NCBI GenBank assembly: GCA_964020155.1
Contig: OZ026559.1
Coordinates: forward strand, 3,396,455-3,460,454
DNA length: 64,000 nucleotides
From: Chondrilla cf. caribensis
Taxonomy: Eukaryota > Porifera > Demospongiae > Chondrillida > Chondrillidae
Direction: 5' to 3'
Shown one piece after another: positions 33,716 to 46,841 of this stretch (its first letter is position 1; each line of letters opens with the position of its first letter). The position numbers and the translations under genes are program-made. The notes under the pieces are model-generated. The model made no database searches. It was not told the origin of the DNA and saw only the letters and a program-made list of their open reading frames with translations.

Positions 33716-33721
33716 AATAAA
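33716..33721 (+). terminator. Poly(A) signal of the kinase-kelch gene
   Basis: AATAAA about 275 bp after the stop codon. A second AATAAA follows about 16 bp later. Confidence 0.65.
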
Positions 33722-33739
33722 ATTAATGTGAATAAAAAT

Positions 33740-33956
33740 TAATTAAGTGTGTAATGATATTAGTAGACATCCTTTTGAGCCAGCGGGTTCCAAGTTGATC
33801 TCTTGTAGGGCAACTGTAGGAAAAAGTGTAAAAACCTTGAAGTAGAAAACAGTCACAAGAATAATATAATACGGAGCAGAATAGAGACAATAATTATACA
33901 AACATAAGCAGACACACACCCATACACACATGTATATGTACACATGAACGCGCACG

Positions 33957-34029
<73 letters not shown>

Positions 34030-34470
34030 CGCTCCCCACACACGTACACATACATGTATAATAATATTATGCATGCATTACTAATGGTATACCCACAAAA
34101 TATAATAGCAATAGGTGCTACGAGGAGTCAGGCCATACAATCCAGGTACAGTATTAAGGCATTTAAATGCCTTCATATATGTATAATGTCAGAAATGCAA
34201 CTAGTATTGGACAGTTATTAGATACTTTACATTAATTGTGATATTTGACCAGGATATTCATCTGATACTTGAACTGACTAGTATTTCGGAGCATTTCATA
34301 AATGCATACCAGTTTGTATTATGCATGTATTCTGTATATACATACGTACAAATGTATGCATGTATATACCGTACAGCATATCACTAGCTGCTGAATCTAA
34401 AGATCTGACACTGAACATGTAAGGTTTACACTGCCCTCTCACCAAGGTACTAAGAATGCATGAGTTTATG
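33740..34470. other. Intergenic DNA with a (CA)n array, no gene seen
   Basis: (CA)n at about 33957-34027; the rest is AT-rich. The minus-strand ORF across the array has no recognisable domain. Confidence 0.6.
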
Positions 34471-34572
34471 TAATAGTTGTACCCCTCTTTTGGTCGGTAC
34501 ATGGGAATGTACTGAGTGGATATCCGCTCAGTACATTCCCATGTACCGACCAAAAGAGGGGTACAACTATTA
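34471..34572. repeat. 102-bp near-perfect palindrome
   Basis: Two 51-bp arms meet at GGATATCC with no spacer. Only one base pair is mismatched (34517/34526). The arms contain TTGTACCCCTCTTTTGGTCG and TACATGGGAATGTACTGAG. Both strands are open over it and read the same peptide (TPLLVGTWECTE), which is the cause of overlapping ORFs here. It could form a cruciform or long hairpin RNA, be a foldback transposon, or be an assembly artefact. Confidence 0.9.
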
Positions 34573-34699
34573 TGTATCCCGTTCAATAGCGCGATTACGA
34601 GTAGCTGAGATAGATTTCGTTCACGACATGGAAAAGACGATTCTCTCAAAGAGCTGGATGTTGCTATCAACCCATTCAGCTGGCTTCTTGGCCGCCCGT

Positions 34700-34876
34700 A
34701 CTTCCCGAACCAACGAGCGTCAGGACACTTATCGAACCAACGATTTTCAGAGTATTTACCGACCGCACAAAGAAACTTGGCGAACCAACGAGTTTTGAAG
34801 TATTTACCGAACGAACGAGGAAACTTGGCGAACCAACGAGACTTAGAATACTTACCGAACGAACGAAACAACGGTT
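34700..34876. repeat. About 60-bp tandem repeat, 3 units
   Basis: Units contain GAACCAACGA, then GTATTTACCGAACGAACGA and GAAACTTGGC. It lies directly upstream of a small ORF and is unusually rich in CGAAC for this region. Confidence 0.8.
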
Positions 34877-35005
34877 ATGGCTTCTTCTAATGGAAAATCC
34901 GAGAAACAACCTTTTTCAACCCCCGTTGAGAACGGCGAACAATGGCTCGAGCCAAAAATACAGCCGAGAATACACAATGGGCACGTAACAATGTCTGTTG
35001 ATTAA
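34877..35005 (+). CDS. Small unidentified ORF or first exon
   Basis: Open from ATG for 42 codons (MASSNGKSEKQPFSTPVENG is the first 20). The composition is protein-like compared with the surrounding satellites. A possible splice donor (CAC|gtaaca) falls near the end, so it may be a first exon, but no matching downstream exon was found. Downstream, the GCGAATGTACTC and GTCGGTTTATGC strings at 35046-35170 recur at 43890-43925, suggesting repetitive DNA. Function unknown. Confidence 0.25.
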   Translation: MASSNGKSEKQPFSTPVENGEQWLEPKIQPRIHNGHVTMSVD

Positions 35006-35723
35006 TTAATACCAGACACTTAAGAACCGGGGTACCCAGTACATCGCGAATGTACTCCAGTCGGTCCTTTTGATCTTAAGTGACAATATCACCAATCGGG
35101 ATACATATAACAATGAACTGTATCTCATCACAACAATAATAGGCCGGGGTACCCTTGCTCTGTCGGTTTATGCTGAACTTATGGTCTCACTCACTTTGGT
35201 ATCAATAGTATTGTACTACATGTCATAAGTACAAAACCGGCATGTGTAAAATAGAACTCACTTGTATGTACTGTACCACATACACTTGTATGTACATACA
35301 TAAAGCAGAGGAAAGAGGCTGTTTGTATGTATATTCTCTATACTGATGAACATGAAATACACCGTCAGTCAAATATATAACAGCACCTTTAACAAGCAAT
35401 GACTCTTTATAATAACATGCCTTATGGGCACAGATGTATTCTCATACACAGTAGTTGTATTTATCATAGCAGCAAACCAGTGGCAGGAAAAGTGCAGAAG
35501 CAAGGGTGATATTGTTTGCCTGTACAGTATTTGGCACTTGGATTAACATAAACATAACATCCCTGGCCTGTGTACTAGTGAAATTATTCATGTATACTTC
35601 TCATTTGATGATTACACTAATTGATGTGATTAAAATTAATCACTAAGTAACATACATACACCCCCATCAGTACAATATATACTCTTGGTCCATAACAAAT
35701 GCTTCCTCAGTGACAATATTGTT

Positions 35724-35770
<47 letters not shown>

Positions 35771-35827
35771 GTGTGTGTGTGTGTGTGTGAGTGAGTGTGT
35801 GTGTTTGTGTGTGTGTGTGTGTGTGAT

Positions 35828-35904
<77 letters not shown>

Positions 35905-36092
35905 ACATGTGTATGTGTACATGTGTGATAACATTTGCACGTGTGTGTGCTGTACCCGTTTGTGTGACACAACAATATAAGGCAAGAAAAAACGTGCTCC
36001 AATCTCAAGAGCTGTTATCTCACCGCATTGTAGGGCAACCGTACCTTTACCTACCACATAGAGGAGGATGAAGTTATCTTCAAGATGATGAT
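35006..36092. other. Repeat DNA, no gene seen
   Basis: A large (GT)n array with GAGTG and TTTGTG interruptions spans 35729-35903; the remainder is AT-rich. ORFs through the array are translations of it. Confidence 0.6.
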
Positions 36093-36764
36093 GACATTCA
36101 TTGACTTTCAAAAGTTGTCAACAAACTCACGTGAATAAGCAATACTACAGAGCTGGCATCTGCCGCAGATGAATGTAGTGTGGGCGGGCTATGAATATTA
36201 ATGAGCTGACCAGGTGTTCATATCCTATTAATTTCATTTAGGACTGGGTGGAGGAGCAGTGGAGACCCACCTCACCACAGGGAGTAAACACAATGCTAAC
36301 AACCTAGTCCTTTGGGGGTAACTGGTAGTGTACGTAGACTAACTGTCTGTTGCAAAGGTCCACTGGGTTCATACTGACCTTAACCTACTGTAGGGAGGTG
36401 CTGGTGGCTGAGAAGGCTAAGAACAGGGATTGAAGTGATTTTGCTCAGGATCAAATCCAGAAACTGAAGATCTTTCCCTGCACCCCCTGCCAATACAAGG
36501 GACAACAAATAAAGTAGCCACCAAACTTTTATTAACGTTGATTAATAGACAGAATCTGATAGACTAATTATTAAACTAAGTGTGATGTTAGAATTTCTAA
36601 AATCTTAAGTGTGATGTTGTTGTGATTGTTGCACTCTATGATTCGTGGACCCTTTGAAAAGTAGCCTCACTGACAGGCCAAAGGGGTCCTCACGTTAAAT
36701 AAGATGTCAATATCAATATCAATACTGTAGGTCACACTGCAGGCTTTGATTCACAGAGCTACTT

Positions 36765-36823
<59 letters not shown>

Positions 36824-36840
36824 CATCATTTAATGTACAT
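36093..36840. repeat. Duplicated segment, left copy (SINE-filled)
   Basis: Matches 40069-40685 almost throughout: GTGGGCGGGCTATGAATATT, then CCCACCTCACCACAGGGAG, TACTGACCTTAACCTA, GGTCACACTGCA, CAGAGCTAC, a (GT)n array and GCCATCATTTAATGT. The only large difference is a 337-bp insertion here. No coding frame is evident in either copy. Confidence 0.85.
36395..36731 (+). mobile_element. tRNA-derived SINE
   Basis: Flanked by 8-bp direct repeats ACTGTAGG (36387-36394 and 36724-36731). The 5' part has an RNA polymerase III A box (TGGCTGAGAAGG, 36405-36416) and a B box (GGATCAAATCC, 36448-36458) at tRNA-like spacing. The 3' end is an (ATCAAT)n tail (about 36708-36723). The paralogous segment at about 40365-40370 lacks it, which gives an empty site. 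The interior 36480-36700 is unrecognised and is probably derived from a partner LINE. Confidence 0.82.
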
Positions 36841-36936
36841 ACATGTGGTCCTGGATCTTTATTAATGCAGCCTTTTCTCCCAACAATTTAACTAACTATA
36901 GAAACTTTTTCAAAATATCTAATGTGTACACACACG

Positions 36937-36969
<33 letters not shown>

Positions 36970-39900
36970 TCTAGAGATCAATAGGGAACGATTAGGAGAT
37001 AAGCTTAAGAAAACAGGTACTTACTAGAAAAAAAACGCAAAAAAAACACCAAGCATGGGAACACCCAGGCAATAACACAAACACAAATGGCAATGTGAGT
37101 GTGTGTGTGTGTGTGTGTGGTATTACTAAGGTATCAACTCCTTATATAGGTTGGCACATAATAGTTGAGTCTGAGCACAGAGAAATCTGACAAATACATT
37201 TTGCAATAATTCTTGCAATTCTTGCAGACAACCTCTGTAATACATCCTATATGACTTCTTAAACATGTGCATGTATATAGCTGTTGTCTAGTATGAAAAA
37301 GTCTTTGTTGGTCCTAATGTACACATACTCACACATGTAATAGCTACAGTAGAGTCATATGCACATACCATGCAACATAAATATGATTCAAGAGCATCAT
37401 CTAACTAATATCGTAATATTGTTGTGACATATCACTGACTGTAATGATGCATATCCATCCAATGAATCTGAGATGCATTGATCATACTATCAATGTTAAA
37501 ACAGTGACAACTCTTCTGTCACCCACTGAGCGAGATACACTAAGTCAACTAGAGACCAAATATACACTATGCATGAAAGAGCTACAGTGATTGGGAAGGC
37601 AGAGCATTGTGATAGTGTCACTTGACCTTTTGCAAACCTTAGTTTACGTCTTTGTAATAATTTGACAAGTGGATGGATGAAAATGACCTCCCAATATTAC
37701 TACTCCTAGGAGCGGGAATACAGACTTTGTGGCAGTTAGAACACTCAAAATCATGAGCAGAAATCGACAAGAATTTCAAACATTCAGACTTTCTGCGCAT
37801 GGTTTAGGTAGAGGTCTCACATTGCTGAAGGTGATAAACATGTCAAGTGTGTTGATCCTAATATACTCTTGACGTATTACACATGCTAACAAGATCACAA
37901 GCCAATTGATGGCATTGCACTGCTTTAATATAACATGTACTAATGTGATTGCAAGTCAATTAAGATAAACAGGTTGATCAGACTATAAAGTTCTCCTGGT
38001 AAGGAAACATGCCGCTATACAAACCTATATGACATTGCATTATACTAGTCATGTACATGCACCGGGATGCCATATAAGTGAGTTGGCCTTGTATATCCAC
38101 ACATTCATACTTCCATTGCGGTGATCACTCAGGTAATTTTACATTATACTGCTCGTCACCAGAAGATGCACAGTGTCCATATCAAACACAAATTCGGATG
38201 CATTAGTTTCAGATTTATTGACCATGCATTCATAACTAAGGAAGAAAGGACCAGTGTTTTCTAGACTACTGGCAACCAGGGTTGATTAACTGTACAAGTG
38301 AACAAGGTCTGACAATTCTACACAGAACCTAACCCCAACAGTTATTCAGATAATGAACATACTCCTCAGTATTCAACTCTGATCGAAGAGTACACCCAGA
38401 TTAATCAAATCCTTGCAAGTTTCAAAGGGTATAACATGGTAGGATAAATCAGGACAGACTGCATGTATGCACATTCTAAAATACACCCCTCTTAAGATCA
38501 AGCCACAGCAGCTCAGAGGAGAGTGTACGAGGGTACACACATATATGTACAGTTGAACTTCTTCAACACCAGCCTCTACAGAAAACTTCAAAATATGCTG
38601 TTACAGTATTTTATGTTAATAGTACTTTCATAATGTGTATGTACATTAGCAGTAAATGTAGGGACTTGACAAAAGTTTTGTGATGAGAGAGATTTTGCGT
38701 TGAACAATTACACGTTAATGAGTTTTGGCTGTATACAAGTTGTGTACGAGTGACTGCATTAACAATTAACAAGCTGATGTGATGATTCTAGTCACTGTTG
38801 TGAGTACACCAGGACTACAGAAACATACAACAAAGAACGTATACATTTCATTCAAAAACAAATGAGGGGCGTTAACAGTGGTCATCCTAGAACTTTTAAA
38901 TGAAATTCACACTCCTTATGGTCACCTGAAGCTTTGGAATGTCTCACTTGGGCAGTTTTGGAGGGAACAGCTCACACAGAGCAACTTATGGAGGGATTTC
39001 CATGACAACAAGTTAACATAAACTAATCCAATGAACTCAACAGGAGCCATATCAATACTCAGGAGAGAAAGGTACACAAAGCATTTATTCGAGTGGGAAA
39101 TTACTGTACAGTGTATCCTAGTTGATTGCAGGTATTCACTCAATACAAGTATCAAATATGTGTAAGAATCCACATGTGATTAGATATTAGAGTTCCATGC
39201 AGCACAGACCACGACAGTGATAGTGAGATCTTAACATGTGGACCAGTACACTACAGTGATGGAGAGATATCAACATGTGGGTATTAATTCTATTACAAGT
39301 GAGGGACAAATTAGGTATTGGCTCGTTGCTAGAGCTCTTCCACAGACAAAACTTCACGATAGAAGTAACATGATAAATAGCAAGTATTCACAATTATATC
39401 CCTACTGGTGTATGTATTTACAGTTACTGTAGTACTGATAGTAGTGTGTGTACAGTAGGACCTCTACTAGTGTGTGTACAGTAAGACCTCTAGTGGTGTG
39501 TGTACAGTAGGACCTCTACTAGTGTGTGTACAGTAAGACCTCTACTAGTGTGTGTATGGTAGGGCATCTATTGGTTTAGTAGTGTGGATTTGTTTACCTG
39601 TTCCAGTAAATGTAAAGGAGAGAAGATTGTGCATTCAATAATATCTCAATCCACAGTGTTGGTTAAACTCCTCTGAACACACTAGCTATACAAAACATAA
39701 TAATATTTAGCTTTATTAATCACTGAAAGATAACTAAAAGAAGTGCTCTCATTAAACTCGAGAGATGGGATTCAACTATCTGTGACCATCTGGGTAAACT
39801 GCTAAAACACAAAACAGTATTCATAACAATCCAACATAAGATAAGGATCCCTTATGACATAACAGCTGACCTGAATGGTATCAGAGCAGAAGCAGGGAGA

Positions 39901-40068
39901 TAGGCGGAGTCAAAAGTGGCCTGATTTTTAGAGAGGTCGCTTATTAATTCATTTGTGGTGCACATGATGCATAATCCATGAGATATGTGGTCCCATGTAG
40001 CCCCACGGAGTGAGGTAACATGGGAACACACGTCTATGCAGACATCAGCGATGGAAACCACTGTATTA
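36841..40068. other. Long intergenic stretch, no gene recognised
   Basis: A short (CA)n lies at 36940-36968, a (GT)n at 37099-37118 and a minisatellite at 39447-39560. Otherwise the sequence is non-repetitive and AT-rich. Short ORFs (38373-38591, 38922-39173, 39238-39432) lack motifs and splice context. Confidence 0.55.
39447..39565. repeat. 33-bp tandem repeat
   Basis: Four units of the type TGTGTGTACAGTAGGACCTC plus TACTAG. Confidence 0.85.
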
Positions 40069-40685
<617 letters not shown>

Positions 40686-40887
40686 TGATTAACAGTGATG
40701 TAAACAAACATAGGCACATAATATACTAGGTAAATATTCTACAGACACACAGTATGGGAGCAGTATACAGGCAAATACAGTACATACATAAGTACAACTT
40801 AATGGTTACCATTGCCTAACAGCAAGTTTAATTTGAGTGTCTGTTATCAATGATTCAACAATACATGGACATGTAAAACTGCTAGAA

Positions 40888-41048
40888 AGTACAACAAACC
40901 CTACTTAGTAACCCCTGGTTACTACACAAATTACTGTTGGTCCCTAGCTCATGTACACTGCTAAACATTACTGATAGCAAGTACCTCCGATAAGAAGCAC
41001 AGATTTAATGCGCCCTTCAAGGTATTTGCAAAGCAAGTTGGACTGTAC
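40888..41048. mobile_element. TIR miniature element, CAACTTGCTTAGTA family
   Basis: The right end is AAAGCAAGTTGGACTGTA and the left end is decayed (ACCCTACTTAGTAACC). The interior shares CCCTAGCTCATGTACACT and GATAAGAAGCACAGATTT with 2628-2807. Confidence 0.7.
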
Positions 41049-43694
<2,646 letters not shown>

Positions 43695-44537
43695 CAGTAG
43701 GGTATGTGTAGGAATACACGGGGCTGGTGCCAAATCAAAGACATATAGGTATAAATTTGTTCTTAGGTTTAGTAGTATTCTTACTTGTCAATATTGACGT
43801 TTGATCGTCTGTAGCAACCCCTTTTCGATTTTATCGCCATTTTCCCAATACATTAGTGGTCCAAATTAGAGGACCCCACCCTATTGAGCGCGAATGTACT
43901 CGGCCGTCGTACGTCGGTTTATGCCGAAACTTCTGCTCAGGTTAGAGTGTGTGTGGAGCTATTGGAACATTAGGTAAGATGGACAATATCTGTACATCTT
44001 AGAGAATACGAACTACCGTCCCATAATAGATGAAATCCGTCCCAAATTAGAGGACCGCAATTGCTCCGAAAAATCCTGGATAACTTGCGAACGAAAGGGA
44101 CCATCCAAGTCTAAGATGGTGTGCCCGCTTACATCCACCTGCTTAACAAATGTGCCAAGAATGAGGGAAAACGGGCAAGATACGAGTGAGAACGGGTGTC
44201 CCAAATTAGAGGGTGTCCCAAAATAGAATCCGGACCCTACACCTTAACTGTCGTGTTGATGGTTTTTAAGCTGACTAAAGTAAGTTTGTTCTCTCCAAAT
44301 ACATCGTTTTCAAATTACCCCGTCGGCCATTTTTAGCAAGAATTCGTATGGAAGTAAACGAGGGTGTCAAATTCTTCCCGTCGTTACCGGATAGACATGA
44401 TTCTTACCTAATCTGACAGAGGACTACCTCCCCTCACTTCTTTGTGAAAACCGCTTTTCTCAGTCTTCTTGGGGAGCCACGGCGTCAAATTTCTGTACTC
44501 AAATTATATCCCGAATTCCCCCGCTTTACCCTACTGA
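43695..44537. other. Possible TIR element with three internal CCAAATTAGAGGACC blocks
   Basis: Ends CAGTAGGGTA / TACCCTACTG are inverted over 10 bp only. Inside, CCAAATTAGAGGACC occurs at about 43860 and 44041, and a variant CCAAATTAGAGGGTG at about 44199. A related palindromic form (GTAGGGTCACC...GGACCCTAC) is at about 61974-62010. The termini are short, so the element boundaries are uncertain. Confidence 0.35.
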
Positions 44538-45266
44538 GTCTGACAAGTTCAAAATTTAAAGATACAAGATAAAAGCATGTTACCCTCCTACAAAGTCAAA
44601 CCAAACAAAAAGAACTCACAGACTCACAGATTTAAAGCGTCTCTACCCAACATGTAGCGAACTCGAAGAAGGAAATTCGTCTTCAACCACACTTGACACT
44701 GCTGACCCACACGGAATAATCCAATTATTTGTATAGGGAGAATGTATAATACAGTGAAATCACGCTAATTCGACTATCAATGGTTTAACTCGAACATCGC
44801 GCTAAATCGAACAAAGTTCGAAGTCCCTGGACAAAGCGCTATATACAAGTATAGAAAAGTCTCTCGTTTGTTCGAATGTCAATCGCGGCTGGAACATTTT
44901 AGAGGAACATACTATTACTAAAATTTGCATTCAACAACAATAAAAGTAATAGAGAGTCAATAAATCATACCTCCATCGTTTCTAACTCCCTTCGTGTACT
45001 TTTTCAAGGATTTTGAAGTTCTTGGAAAGATTTGCGTATAGGTTCTTCTTCGTCAATTCATCAAGCTAACAAGTAAAAGTTCACAATCACTTTCCTATGG
45101 AGCATAACGTCAAGTTAACCTTTCAAAGATCGGCTTTTCGATTTGTCCGTGCGTTTGACAGCCATTTGCAAAGTGACGCTGTAAGTAAACTGGTTGGATT
45201 ATTATTATACTAACATTGATAGCTATAATGTAATTCGTGTATTATAAAGTACGGAAGCGTTACGTG
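44538..45266. other. Upstream region of the 45.3-kb ORF
   Basis: Contains a decayed CAGTG-ended miniature element from about 44752 (CAGTGAAATCACGCTAATTC, then AACTCGAACATCGCGC). No gene seen. Confidence 0.5.
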
Positions 45267-45274
45267 TATAAAAG
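45267..45274 (+). promoter_or_regulatory. TATA box of the 45.3-kb gene
   Basis: TATAAAAG 61 bp before the ATG, in the context ACGTGTATAAAAGGATAG. A start site about 30 bp downstream would give a short 5' leader. Confidence 0.6.
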
Positions 45275-45334
45275 GATAGCCAGGCACCGCACAAAATTGA
45301 AGGACGCAGATTTGCTGCATAACTGACGGAAATA

Positions 45335-45907
45335 ATGATGGATTTCTTCTTCAACGAAGAAATTAACAAACCTTTGCCTTTTATTTCTTATTTCGAACCT
45401 TCGGCTATTACAGAAGAGGAACATCATCCGGTCACCGCCGCTGTAGAAGAAACACCTGTCGGCAGCAGTATTTCTTTCGAAGAAGAAAATAAGCTAGAAT
45501 TTAAAGTAGAGAAAACGATTGGAAGTATGACCAGTATCGGAGATGAGGATATTAGCAGAGTTTTGCCTTTTCTTTCTTCCTTCGAGCTGCCCGCTGTATC
45601 GGAAGACACAACGTATTTTCTTCCTCTGGAGAACACTATAATGGTTGCAGCAGAGGAAACCAACGCCCCGCCAGTTCATGTGCAAGAAATAGTCCTCGAA
45701 AATAGAACTGCCGGGATAACAATTAATATTCGTGCTGATGTAGAGAGACGTGAAAAGATTTGTGTACATCACGAACGTAAGCAGCGCCCTCGACCCATCC
45801 AAGTCCACGTTGTTAGACACTCAACTCCTGCCAGTTTCGACGAGTGCGATCGCAAGGGGAGAAATGCATATTCCGGCTATGTAGATAACTCATCCATGAC
45901 CATCTAG
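45335..45907 (+). CDS. Unrecognised acidic 190-aa protein
   Basis: Intronless, starting MMDFFFNEE. No family is recognised. The N-terminal half contains two copies of a module, LPFISYFEPSAITEEE (about residues 14-29) and LPFLSSFELPAVSED (about 72-86), each followed by VAAEET or TAAVEET about 10-17 residues later; acidic-aromatic motifs like these occur in activation domains. The C-terminal third is basic (ERREKICVHHERKQRPRP, HVVRHSTPASFDE). No signal peptide or membrane segment. Codon composition, a TATA box upstream and an ATTAAA-like signal near 46038 support a real gene, possibly a TATA-driven inducible one. A degraded transposon ORF is an alternative. Confidence 0.6.
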   Translation: MMDFFFNEEINKPLPFISYFEPSAITEEEHHPVTAAVEETPVGSSISFEEENKLEFKVEKTIGSMTSIGDEDISRVLPFLSSFELPAVSEDTTYFLPLENTIMVAAEETNAPPVHVQEIVLENRTAGITINIRADVERREKICVHHERKQRPRPIQVHVVRHSTPASFDECDRKGRNAYSGYVDNSSMTI

Positions 45908-46060
45908 AGTTAATGAATCGCGATCGACTTTATAATTTTTCTAAGACTTTCTTTTCGTTAATTTTTTAAATTCTTTTTTGATGGAGTATTTTTTATGTTG
46001 AATTATAATTATTTTTGTACTATGTATGCTTCTAACTGCAATTAAAGCCATACGATAAAG

Positions 46061-46751
46061 ATGGGACCTGCAGTATTGCAATGTATTGTAATGTATTGCA
46101 ATAATGTTGAACTTAATTTTGTCTTGAGGCTGTTAATTTATGTGTCTTGTATTGCTCTCTTTTATAATACTTGCTTACTGTATGCCGTTGGTCATTATAA
46201 AGTAGAGAAACACACATCAGAGAACAACAATGTAAAACAAAATGGACCAAAATGTTATTCTGTTGTTATTCTTAGTTTGTACCATAAAACTGGGGTATGC
46301 AGCAGACAGACTTATTATACTGTTCTCACCCTGTATTGGTCTCTTTCACCCGACCACTATCCTTCTGGCTATTCCTAACGTTGTGTTGCTCTATCTTGCT
46401 GAACTTGTTTGTGTGGCCTCCCACTCTTCCTCAATCTAGCCCAATTGTGATAGTTTCCCTTCTGTTGGTACATTGCCCTTGATTTCCCTTACTATAATTC
46501 CCTCATCCATCACATTAACACAAAAACACTGCATGATCCCTATTTATATAATAAACTGTGGGACAGGCTGCTAAAGTTGAACTTAAATCCCCAGATTATC
46601 AAATTGCTACAATCTAAAGAGAGACTTTGTACACTATGCAAACCTAAAGATGTCGAGTATGAGCCTCACTTTTTATGCTTACACTTTTTTACTCACTATT
46701 GTTTTCATTTCGACTTCCGGTATGTAACGCTCGTCCGATAGATAGATATTA
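46061..46751 (+). pseudogene. Decayed non-LTR retroelement C-terminal fragment
   Basis: About 46559-46735 reads DRLLKLNLNPQIIKLL, then RLCTLCKPKDVEYEPHF, which resembles the CxxC...H zinc-binding tail after a non-LTR reverse transcriptase. No reverse-transcriptase core is attached. ORFs at 46061-46480 have no recognisable motif. Confidence 0.5.
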
Positions 46752-46820
46752 TTGGGGCGAGCCTAAGCGAGCCCCACACTTGCGAGTCGGCCGCCTGCCC
46801 GCCTACGCTTCCGGTGTGGA
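46752..46820 (+). mobile_element. Solitary 69-bp structured module
   Basis: Exactly the terminal 69 bp of the dispersed repeat (TTGGGGCGAGCCTAAGCGAG to TTCCGGTGTGGA) without the rest. It is preceded by GATAGATATTA and followed by (TA)n. Contains hairpin-forming GGGGC...GCCCC and CCACAC...GTGTGG pairs. Confidence 0.85.
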
Positions 46821-46841
46821 TATATATATATATGGGTAGCT

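Noticed and set aside
33770..33835. Possible tRNA-like sequence (GCGGGTTCCAAGTTG)
   Set aside because: No acceptor stem, D arm or anticodon arm could be folded.
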